Assembly: GCA_035442025.1 (NCBI GenBank)
Contig: DAORPQ010000110.1
Coordinates: 1-7,053 of the forward strand
Direction: 5' to 3'
Length of the DNA stretch: 7,053 bases
DNA from: Competibacter_A sp003527885
GTDB lineage: Bacteria > Pseudomonadota > Gammaproteobacteria > Competibacterales > Competibacteraceae
Position 1 is the first letter of the stretch; every line of letters begins with the position of its first letter. Positions 1 to 6,900 of the stretch are shown piece after piece. Position numbers and translations under genes: made by a program. Below the pieces are notes generated by a model that was not told where the DNA came from, made no database searches, and saw only the letters and a list, made by a program, of their open reading frames with translations.

Positions 1-867
1 TCAGCGCCACGGCGCGGGAATGAACTCGGTTTCGCCCGGCACCGGCGCGAAACGGCCCGCCGCCCAATCGGCCTTGGCCCGCTCGATGCGCTCCCGCGTG
101 CGCGCCACGAAATTCCAATAGATAAAGCGCTTACCGTCCAGCGGCGCGCCACCCACCAGCATCAGCCGGGACGGCGCGCGGGCGGTGAGCCGAACCGTCC
201 GGCCCGGCTCCAGCACCGCAAGCCCGCCGTCCATCGGGCTATCATCGACCATCAGCCGGCCTTCGCTCAAGTAAATTCCCCGTTCGGGATAATCCGGCGG
301 GAGCTCCAAAATCGCGCCTTGCGCCAGTTCGAGGTCGGCCTGCAAGGTCGGCGAATAGCTGACGACCGGCGATTCAAGGCCGAAGGCCGCGCCGATCAGC
401 AGGCGCAACGACACGCCATCGGCCTGGAACACCGGCAAGGCGTCGGCCGGATAATGCAGGAAAGCCGGTTCCATCTCCTCGCGCTCGGCCGGCAGCGCCA
501 GCCAGATTTGAATGCCCTGCACCGCGGTTTGCCCGGTGCGGACATCGGCCGGCACCCGCTCCGAATGGACGATGCCGCGCCCGGCCGCCATCAGGTTGAC
601 CGCGCCCGGTTCGATGCGCTGGACATAGCCCAGGCTGTCGCGATGCAGCATCGCGCCAGAGTACAGATAGGTCACGGTGGTCAGGCCGATATGCGGGTGC
701 GGGCGCACGTCGCCCGCCGTGCCCTGACGGGCGAAACGCACCGGTCCCATATGGTCGAAAAACACGAAGGGGCCGACCGATTGGCGTTCGGCCGCCGGCA
801 GCAAGCGCTGGACCGGAAACCCGACATCGCTGGCTTTCGGTAAAATGAGATTTTCGATCGCGCTCAT
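1..867 (-). CDS. Pirin family protein (bicupin), complete
   Basis: A 288-residue protein of the pirin family, which are iron-binding bicupin proteins; some bacterial members have quercetin 2,3-dioxygenase activity and others regulate metabolic enzymes by binding them. The N-terminal cupin carries the family metal site: His57 and His59 in RPHPHIGL, and His101 and Glu103 in GRGIVHSER, matching the three-His/one-Glu set of human pirin. The C-terminal half holds the second cupin-like domain and the usual ending (FIYWNFVARTRERIERAKADW, split here as FIYWNF and RTRERIERA), then a PGETEFIPAP tail. Length is normal for the family. I chose the ATG at 865-867 over an in-frame TTG at 895-897 because GAGGAA lies 7 bases upstream of it and the protein then starts close to the family N-terminus. 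It is transcribed away from the mod operon. Family assignment is firm; the substrate or partner cannot be read from sequence. Confidence 0.95.
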   Translation of the reverse strand: MSAIENLILPKASDVGFPVQRLLPAAERQSVGPFVFFDHMGPVRFARQGTAGDVRPHPHIGLTTVTYLYSGAMLHRDSLGYVQRIEPGAVNLMAAGRGIVHSERVPADVRTGQTAVQGIQIWLALPAEREEMEPAFLHYPADALPVFQADGVSLRLLIGAAFGLESPVVSYSPTLQADLELAQGAILELPPDYPERGIYLSEGRLMVDDSPMDGGLAVLEPGRTVRLTARAPSRLMLVGGAPLDGKRFIYWNFVARTRERIERAKADWAAGRFAPVPGETEFIPAPWR

Positions 868-874
868 CGCTTTG

Positions 875-880
875 TTCCTC
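875..880 (-). promoter_or_regulatory. Ribosome binding site deciding the pirin start
   Basis: On the minus strand GAGGAA stands 7 bases before the ATG at 865-867. It supports that ATG over the upstream in-frame TTG at 895-897, which has no comparable purine-rich element. Confidence 0.7.
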
Positions 881-908
881 GTGCTGGCATGGCTCAACTG
901 GGATTTCA

Positions 909-941
909 GAAACTCCCAGCCGCTAGCGGGCTAAGAGTTTC
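909..941. repeat. Dyad-symmetric element upstream of pirin
   Basis: Perfect 7-bp arms GAAACTC (909-915) and GAGTTTC (935-941) enclose a perfect 10-bp palindrome CCGCTAGCGG (920-929), with nearly the same centre. Read as RNA it can fold into a hairpin with a 7-bp outer stem, a two-base internal mismatch (CC against AA) and an AGCC/GGCT inner stem. There is no T-run on either strand, so a rho-independent terminator is unlikely. It lies about 40 bases upstream of the pirin start, where an operator or leader hairpin could sit. The symmetry is seen directly; the function is inferred. Confidence 0.5.
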
Positions 942-966
942 ACTGGCCGGCGTTGTCGGGGTGGCG

Positions 967-1020
967 CATCCGCCCCGCCAGCCTATAGATCACCATACCG
1001 AAATCACCATGGGGCGGGTG
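967..1020. repeat. Long inverted repeat with internal direct repeats in the divergent spacer
   Basis: The arms CATCCGCCCC (967-976) and GGGGCGGGTG (1011-1020) pair over 10 bp with one G-T wobble and enclose 34 bases. Inside the loop ATCACCAT occurs twice (989-996 and 1003-1010, 14 bp apart), and the core ATCACC recurs at 1070-1075. The left arm can also form a short alternative hairpin with upstream bases (GGCG 963-966 with CGCC 971-974), so two pairings compete for it. This could be an operator region or a structured leader if transcription begins upstream. In GC-rich DNA part of this may be chance. Confidence 0.4.
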
Positions 1021-1112
1021 GTTCCGAAAGCCGGCTAGGGAGTAGTATCTAACGGTTGACCGCCCGCATATCACCTTTGCCCGATGGCGGCGGGAACGGG
1101 GAATGACGACCG

Positions 1113-1137
1113 GCGCTAGATATTACTTTATTAACGC
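1113..1137. promoter_or_regulatory. Possible ModE-type operator before modA (weak)
   Basis: An AT-rich island in otherwise GC-rich DNA, bounded by GCG (1113-1115) and CGC (1135-1137). The half-sites GCGCTAGAT and ATTAACGC resemble, imperfectly, the CGTTATAT...ATAACG arms of molybdate-responsive ModE operators. It ends 21 bases before the modA start, which suits repression by molybdate-loaded ModE. No modE gene lies in the window and the arms match only about 6 of 10 positions, so this is a suggestion. Confidence 0.25.
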
Positions 1138-1158
1138 TTTGGCGGATGGGAAAGCATC

Positions 1159-1980
1159 ATGAGGGGACGGGACGAAGCGGCGTGGCCGGCGCTGATCCGG
1201 CTGGCTTCAGCGCGGAAACGGGGAGTCCGCCGGCTGCGAATCGGCTTGCTTTGGCTGGTGGCCGGGCTGATCCCTCCCGCTTGGGCGGCGGATCGGATCA
1301 CCGTGTTCGCCGCCGCCAGCCTCACCAACGCCCTGCAAGACCTCGCCGCGCGGTACGAACAGCAGCAAGGCGTCAAGGTCATGACCTCTTTCGCCGCCAG
1401 TTCCGCGCTGGCCCAACAAATCGAACGGGGCGCGCCGGCGGACGTGTTCGTCTCCGCCGATTTGAAATGGATGGATTATCTGGATAGCAAGAACAAGATC
1501 AGCAAGCCCAGCCGCCGCAACCTGCTCGGCAACCGGCTGGTGCTGATCGCCCCCAAGGGCAAGGCGTTCCCGGTGAAGTTGGAAAAAGGCTTCGATCTGC
1601 CCGGCGCGTTTCAAGGCCGCTGGTGCTCGTGCGACGCATCGGTGCCCGTCGGCCAATACGGCCAACAAGCCCTGACGGCGCTCGGCTGGTGGACGGCGCT
1701 GGAACCGCGTCTGGCCGCCGCCTCGGATGTGCGCTCGGCGCTGGCCTTCGTGGAGCGCGGCGAATGCGCCGCCGGCATCGTCTACGAAACCGACGCCAAG
1801 CTGTCCGACAAGGTGGAAGTGCTCGGCGTCTTTCCGGCCGACACCCATTCGCCGGTGCTCTATCCGGTCGCTTTGGTGCAAGGGGCCAAACCGTCGGCGC
1901 AAGGCTTTCTGGATTTTTTGCACGCGTCGGCAGCGGCCAACGTGTTCCGCCAGTACGGCTTCACCGTGCTCGACCGTTAG
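1159..1980 (+). CDS. modA: Molybdate ABC transporter, periplasmic binding protein ModA
   Basis: A 273-residue substrate-binding protein that captures molybdate (and probably tungstate) in the periplasm and delivers it to ModBC. It has an unusually long charged N-region (residues 1-27), a hydrophobic core (28-41) and a signal-peptidase site after AWA (43/44). The mature part begins DRITVFAAASLTNAL. Likely oxyanion-binding residues by analogy with E. coli ModA are Ser54 (FAAASLT), Ser81 or Ser82 (SFAASSAL), the backbone around Val162 and Tyr209 (GIVYETDA). GAPADVFVSAD is a family signature. The loop before the third ligand reads WCSCDASVPVGQYG, where the family usually has a DPxxVPAG-like stretch, so it seems altered and one residue short. 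The ATG at 1159 has only a modest GGGAAAG-like Shine-Dalgarno. First gene of modABC; modB follows after 6 bp. Confidence 0.93.
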   Translation: MRGRDEAAWPALIRLASARKRGVRRLRIGLLWLVAGLIPPAWAADRITVFAAASLTNALQDLAARYEQQQGVKVMTSFAASSALAQQIERGAPADVFVSADLKWMDYLDSKNKISKPSRRNLLGNRLVLIAPKGKAFPVKLEKGFDLPGAFQGRWCSCDASVPVGQYGQQALTALGWWTALEPRLAAASDVRSALAFVERGECAAGIVYETDAKLSDKVEVLGVFPADTHSPVLYPVALVQGAKPSAQGFLDFLHASAAANVFRQYGFTVLDR

Positions 1981-1986
1981 CTGGCC

Positions 1987-2697
1987 GTGTGGTTCTTGTT
2001 GCAACCCACACCCGAAGAGCTGACCGCGCTGTGGCTGTCGCTCAAGATCGGGCTGTGGTGCACCGCGCTGATCGCCGTGCCGGGGCTCGTGACCGGTTGG
2101 CTGCTGGCGCGGGTCCGCTTTCCCGGCAAAGCTCTCGTGGACGGGTTGGTCCACTTGCCGCTGGTGTTGCCGCCGGTGGTTCCGGGCTATCTGCTGCTGC
2201 TGTTGCTGGGTCGGAACGGGCCGCTGGGCCGCTGGCTGTACGAAACCTGGGGCGTGACTTTCGCGTTTACCTGGCAAGGCGCGGTCATCGCCTCGGCGCT
2301 GATGGCCTTTCCGTTGATGGTGCGGGCGGTGCGTCTCGCGGTGACGCTGGTCGAACCGCGCCTGGAAGACGCGGCGCGCACCCTGGGGGCGGGGCCGCTG
2401 CGGGTCTGGCTGACCGTGACCGTGCCGCTGGCGCTGCCGGGCATTCTGACCGGACTGGTGCTGGCCTTCGCCCGCAGCCTGGGCGAGTTCGGCGCGACCG
2501 TGACCTTCGTCGGCAACGTGGCCGGCGAAACCCGCACCCTGCCGCTGGCGATCTATAGCTATACCCAGACGCCCGGCGGCGATGGCCCGGCGCTGCGGTT
2601 GGCGGTCATTTCCGGCCTGCTGGCGCTGGCGGCGCTGTGGGCCAGCGAACTGGGGGCGCGCCGGGTGGAGCGGATGCTGGGCAATCGTCGCGGGTAA
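1987..2697 (+). CDS. modB: Molybdate ABC transporter, inner-membrane permease ModB
   Basis: A 236-residue integral membrane permease forming the homodimeric channel for molybdate. About five or six hydrophobic segments are visible, roughly at residues 14-41, 49-74, 91-111, 147-165 and near 195-220. The sequence PLVLPPVVPGYLLL (58-71) is typical of ModB. The cytoplasmic EAA coupling loop that docks onto ModC is EDAARTLGAG...VP (127-147), followed by the family hallmark FARSLGEFGATVTFVGN (161-177). Translation starts at a GTG (1987), 6 bp after the modA stop. No clear Shine-Dalgarno precedes it, so translation is probably coupled to modA. It ends in TAA that overlaps the modC ATG by one base. 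Length is normal for the family. Confidence 0.93.
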   Translation: MWFLLQPTPEELTALWLSLKIGLWCTALIAVPGLVTGWLLARVRFPGKALVDGLVHLPLVLPPVVPGYLLLLLLGRNGPLGRWLYETWGVTFAFTWQGAVIASALMAFPLMVRAVRLAVTLVEPRLEDAARTLGAGPLRVWLTVTVPLALPGILTGLVLAFARSLGEFGATVTFVGNVAGETRTLPLAIYSYTQTPGGDGPALRLAVISGLLALAALWASELGARRVERMLGNRRG

Positions 2698-3773
2698 TGC
2701 TCCAACTCGATTTGGAACTCCGGCAAGGTTCTTTCACCTTGCAAGCTCAACTGGCGCTGGAACGGCCGGTCAGCGGTTTGTTCGGCCCTTCCGGTTGCGG
2801 CAAGAGCACGCTGCTGCGCGCCATCGCCGGCCTGATCCGCCCGCAGCGAGGGTTCATCGACCTGGATGGCGCGCCGCTGTTCGACGCCCGCCGGGGGATC
2901 GACCTGCCGCCGCACCGCCGCCGGATCGGGCTGGTGTTCCAGGACAGCCAGTTGTTTCCCCATCTCTCGGTCGAGCGCAATTTACTGTACGGCTTCACGC
3001 TGTTGCCGTCGGCGGAACGGCGGTTCGCGCCGGGGCAAATCGTGGAGTTGCTGGACATCGGCCCGCTGCTGCGCCGCCGGCCACGCCATCTCTCCGGCGG
3101 CGAGCGGCAGCGGGTGGCGCTGGGCCGGACCCTGCTGGCCTCTCCCCGCCTGCTGTTGCTGGACGAACCGCTGGCGGCGCTGGACGAGGGCCGCAAGCAA
3201 CAGATCTTGCCGTTTCTGCGCCGGGTGCGGGACGAGTTGCGCCTGCCGATGCTCTACGTCAGCCACGCCATCAACGAAATCCTGTACCTGACCCCGCATC
3301 TGGCGATCGTGGACGGCGGCCGCATTCTCGGTCAGGGCCTGTTTTCGGAGTTGATCCGCCAGGATCACCTGCTCGGTCTGGCGCGCTCGCTGGGATTGGA
3401 AAACGTGTTGCAAGTCACAGTCGAGCGGCACCAGCCGGACCTCGGCTGCACCACGGTGCGCTACGACGGTCACGAGTTGCACCTGCCGCTGTCGGCGCTG
3501 CCGCCGGGGGCCGAAACCTGGATCGCGCTGCGCGCCGCCGATGTCGCCCTGGCCCGCCATCCCGTCGCCGGCACCACCATCCAGAACCAGGTGCCGGGCC
3601 GCATTCTGGGCTTGCGGCGCATCGCCGACCGGATGGTGGTGGAAGTGGATGTCGGCGTGCCGATCTTGGCCGAGGTCACCGTCAAGGCGGTTCGCGATCT
3701 GGATTTGAACGCCGGCGATACCGTCTATTGCCTGTTCAAGGCGCGCGCTTGGCAGTATCTGGGAGCGCGCTGA
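2697..3773 (+). CDS. modC: Molybdate ABC transporter, ATP-binding protein ModC
   Basis: A 358-residue cytoplasmic ATPase that powers molybdate import, close in length to E. coli ModC. All ABC motifs are intact: Walker A GPSGCGKST (30-38), Q-loop Gln82 in VFQDSQLFPH, signature LSGGERQRVALGR (from 132), Walker B LLLLDEP with Asp156-Glu157, D-loop AALDEG and switch His190 in YVSHA. The C-terminal region from about residue 293 (IQNQVPGRILGL to KARAW) is the TOBE/mop-type oxyanion-binding domain seen in ModC, which can inhibit transport when molybdate is plentiful. I placed the start at the ATG 2697-2699, overlapping the modB stop by one base, because the protein then begins MLQLDLELRQG as expected. 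A GTG-initiated form from 2637 would add 20 residues unlike the family. Last gene of the operon. Confidence 0.95.
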   Translation: MLQLDLELRQGSFTLQAQLALERPVSGLFGPSGCGKSTLLRAIAGLIRPQRGFIDLDGAPLFDARRGIDLPPHRRRIGLVFQDSQLFPHLSVERNLLYGFTLLPSAERRFAPGQIVELLDIGPLLRRRPRHLSGGERQRVALGRTLLASPRLLLLDEPLAALDEGRKQQILPFLRRVRDELRLPMLYVSHAINEILYLTPHLAIVDGGRILGQGLFSELIRQDHLLGLARSLGLENVLQVTVERHQPDLGCTTVRYDGHELHLPLSALPPGAETWIALRAADVALARHPVAGTTIQNQVPGRILGLRRIADRMVVEVDVGVPILAEVTVKAVRDLDLNAGDTVYCLFKARAWQYLGAR

Positions 3774-3824
3774 TTTGTTCCGATAAGCCCGCGCGAGCGG
3801 TTCGACTTTCCGCCGGGAGCAAGC

Positions 3825-3851
3825 GCCGCCACCCAGGGATTGATCGGCGGC
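3825..3851. repeat. GC stem-loop downstream of modC
   Basis: GCCGCC (3825-3830) and GGCGGC (3846-3851) form a 6-bp stem around a 15-base loop, 52 bases past the modC stop. No T-run follows directly (only GATTTT about 18 bases later), so it is at best a weak transcript-end or RNA-stability element rather than a textbook rho-independent terminator. Confidence 0.25.
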
Positions 3852-3852
3852 A

Positions 3853-3881
3853 TTGACGGCACAATTGGATTTTGGCATTAT
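3853..3881 (+). promoter_or_regulatory. Candidate sigma-70 promoter for the TIR-NACHT gene
   Basis: TTGACG (3853-3858, 5 of 6 to the -35 consensus) is followed after 17 bases by CATTAT (3876-3881, 4 of 6 to the -10 consensus). Transcription would start near 3888 and leave a leader of about 26 bases before the ATG at 3914. A second reading, TTGGCA (3872) with TAAACA (3895), fits less well because the leader would be only a few bases. The gene thus probably has its own promoter rather than relying on modABC read-through. Confidence 0.35.
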
Positions 3882-3898
3882 CGTAAAAACATCGTAAA
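3880..3898 (+). repeat. ATCGTAAA direct repeats, possible operator
   Basis: ATCGTAAA occurs at 3880-3887 and 3891-3898, offset by 11 bp, so both copies face nearly the same side of the helix. A degenerate third copy, ATGGTAAT, lies at 3900-3907. They overlap the -10 and start-site region of the candidate promoter, where a bound repressor would block transcription. An AT-rich patch could give such repeats by chance. Confidence 0.4.
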
Positions 3899-3913
3899 CA
3901 TGGTAATGTCGCC

Positions 3914-6900
3914 ATGACCGACAAGCTCAGCTCGCCCGCCATTCGCTCACAGTTGGACGCCTTGGCCAAGGAACTCGGCGAATCCGACCGCAGTCGTGTT
4001 GAGATCCTGCTGCCTTTGCTCAACACGCAGCAGGAAATCCCGCTAGGCGCTGCCTTGTCGGCGCTGTTTCCCGAATTTCCAGCCACGCAAGCGCAAAACC
4101 ACTTCCGCCAGTTTCGTCAGCGGTTGCGCCAAGCAGCCCAGCAAGCCGGTATCGCCTTCAGCCTGGAAGTGGACAGCCGCAAGCGGGATGCTGTGGAGAA
4201 CCGCCGCGCTTGGTTCGCGGGAGAAAGTCCGGCCCGCCAGCAGGCGGAACAGTTTTCGACCGAGGAAACCCGCCCGCGAGCCGATGAGGTGCGCATTCCG
4301 CAAGATGCGCTGGCTTTAAAAGAAATCGAGCGACGCGACGGCAAACCGGTCATCCGCTATTTCGTGTCCTACGCGCATAAAGATGCAAAATTCAAGAACG
4401 CTCTGCTGGACCGTCTGCAAGCCCTCTTGCGCATCGCCAAGGAATACGCTTTCGAGGCGTGGCAGGACAGCGATATTTTGATCGGCGAAAACTGGCGCGA
4501 TGAAATCCAGCAGGCCATCACCCAATGCCATTTTGGTTTGCTGCTGGTCAGCCCGGAATTTTTGGGTAGCAAATTCATCACGGAAAAGGAATTGCCGCAG
4601 TTTTTGCCTTCGGAAAAAACACCGCTAGCCTGGCGGCGCGCAGCGCCAGTCGGCTTAAAACCGGTGGCTTTCAATGGATCAATGGACCTCAAGGGCCTGG
4701 AACCCTTGCAGATTTTTCGGGATGATCGGGAGCGTTTCTTCAGCCAGCTAGGAATCGACAACACTAAAGACGCTTTCGCCCAACAACTGTTTCAGGCCAT
4801 CCTCAAAATGGTGAAGAAGCATATCGCGGTCGAACCGCCGCCGGAACCGCCGCCCGCCGCTCGCACTCCCCGCCCGCAAGAGTTAGCGGAGCAGATGGGC
4901 CAAGCTGTTTGTGAGGATGACCCAGGCGTAAAAGGCTGGACGCGAACTGAAGGTCGCCCCGCCTACCTGGATAAGCTGGGCAGCGGCCGTACTCCCAAGT
5001 CCGATGCGGATTCCACTCAGGAACGCCTCGATGCCCTGCAATTTCTCCAAGACTGGGCCTCTGATCCCAAGGCGCCGCCCTTCTGCGCGCTGCTTGGCGA
5101 ATACGGTATGGGCAAGACCACCACCTGCAAGATGCTGGTGCAAGCCCTATTGGCCGCGCGGCGTGATCGCCCCGAACTGCCGTTGCCGATCTATCTCGAT
5201 CTGCGTCATCTCGGCGAGCGCGCCAAGGAATCACCGCCGCTGGCGGACATCATCGATTGCATCGTCCGCCAAAGCTGGCGCGGCGGCCACGCGCAAGCCT
5301 TGCAAGCCGCCGACATCACCCGACTGGTGCAGCAGGAAGGCGCGCTGGTGGTGTTCGATGGCCTCGACGAGGTGTTGGTACATCTGACCGATCACGCCGG
5401 ACAACGGTTTACCCGCGAACTGTGGCGCATTCTGCCGCCCGCCTTATTCGGGAATAAATCCGCAACCGATAGCGCGCCGTCCCATCCCGGCAAGCTGTTA
5501 ATTTCCTGCCGCACGCACTACTTCCGCACCTTGCGCGATCAGACGACGCACTTAACCGGCGAAGGCCGCGAAGGCATTCGCCCACAGGACTATCGGGCGT
5601 TGTTGCTGCTGCCATTCAGCGAGTCTCAAATTGGAGCCTATCTCAGCCGCAATCTGCCGGGCCGGGAGCTTGATGAGTTGCTGGCGTTGATCCGCTCCAT
5701 CCACAACCTGCCGGAAATGGCCGAACGCCCCTACACGCTGAGCCTGATCGCGGAAAACATCCACCTGCTGGAACAATGGCGGCTGGAAGGGCGCAAGGTG
5801 AGCGGGGCCACGCTGTATCGGCATCTGGTCCGCTCCTGGCTGGAGCGGGACGCGGGCAAGCATCAGTTGACGCCGGATCACAAGCAGTTGCTGATGGAGC
5901 GGATCGCCGCCGATTTGTGGCGCGGCGGCGCGCGCACTTGGTCGGTGGTGGATTTGGAGCAATGGCTGATCGATTTCCTGAGCGACCAGCCCCGCATCGC
6001 CGCGCATTACACCAACCTGCACCGTGATGTGTTGAAGGAAGATTTGCGCACCGCCACCTTTCTGGTGCGAGAAGGCGAAGATCGCTTCCGCTTCGCCCAC
6101 ACCTCGCTGCACGAGTTTTTTCTGGCGGCTTTTCTGGCCCGTGCCTTACGTGAAGGAAATTTAGAAAGTGTGGCCCTGCCGATGCCCAGCCCGGAAACGC
6201 TGGATTTTCTCGGCCAGTTGCTGCTGGAAGCCGACGATGCCGAGCCGATGCTGGCCACTTTGCGGACGATTCGAGAACGCTACCGGCCCCAGGCCAGCGA
6301 ACTGGCGCTGAAATACGGCCTGCTGGCTGGTCAGCGGGGTTATCCGGCCACTGCCTTGACCGGCTTTGATCTGCAAGGGGCCGATTTGCGTGATTGGCGC
6401 TTCGAGGGCGATCCCGCTCAACCCCCGCTCAATTTAGACGCGACCCACTGGGGGAAAGCGCGGCTGGATAACGCCGTGTTCCGTCACGTCTCGCTGGAAG
6501 GGGCCGATTTTTCCCAGGCCGCGCTGGCGGTCGCGGAACTCAACGACATTCGGGCAGTGGCAAGCCGTTTCGTGGGCGCGGAGTTGACCGGCACAATCTT
6601 TCGGGACGCCCAACTGCAACAGGCCGATTTCAGCGAGGCGCGCTGTTATCGCAGCCAATGGTTGCGCTGCGATTTGACCGACGCGCGGGGTGTGAAGCCG
6701 GGTTTGCCCGATTCCCTGCTGGCGCTGTGCCAGCCAGCATCGGCGCATAACTCGGCTCCAGCCCGCCATCCACCACCGCAGATTAACAGCTTGACCGGGC
6801 ACCGGGATTGGGTGAACGGCTGCGCCTTCTCGCCGGACGGGCGCTGGCTCGCCTCCGCCGGGGCCGACAGCACGCTGCGGCTGTGGGACGCGGCCAGCGG

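Noticed and set aside
319..843. Plus-strand frame opposite pirin
   Set aside because: Antisense shadow of a well-supported pirin gene, with no recognisable domain.
909..941. Rho-independent terminator between pirin and modA
   Set aside because: A good hairpin, but no T-run on either strand; the flanking genes diverge, so no transcript is expected to end here.
950..1158. Molybdenum-cofactor riboswitch before modA
   Set aside because: Considered because of the mod context and stem structures, but the conserved blocks I remember from the E. coli moaA leader are not visible.
1207..2277. Long minus-strand open frame opposite modA and modB
   Set aside because: Gln/Arg/His-rich, low-complexity translation typical of antisense frames in GC-rich genes; modA and modB on the other strand have clear family motifs throughout.
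2582..3856. 424-codon plus-strand frame overlapping modC
   Set aside because: Ala/Gly/Arg/Pro-rich shadow frame; modC in the correct frame has every ABC motif.
3774..3913. A small gene between modC and the TIR-NACHT gene
   Set aside because: Only 140 bp, with no short frame having a credible start and ribosome site; the space is better explained by promoter and spacer.
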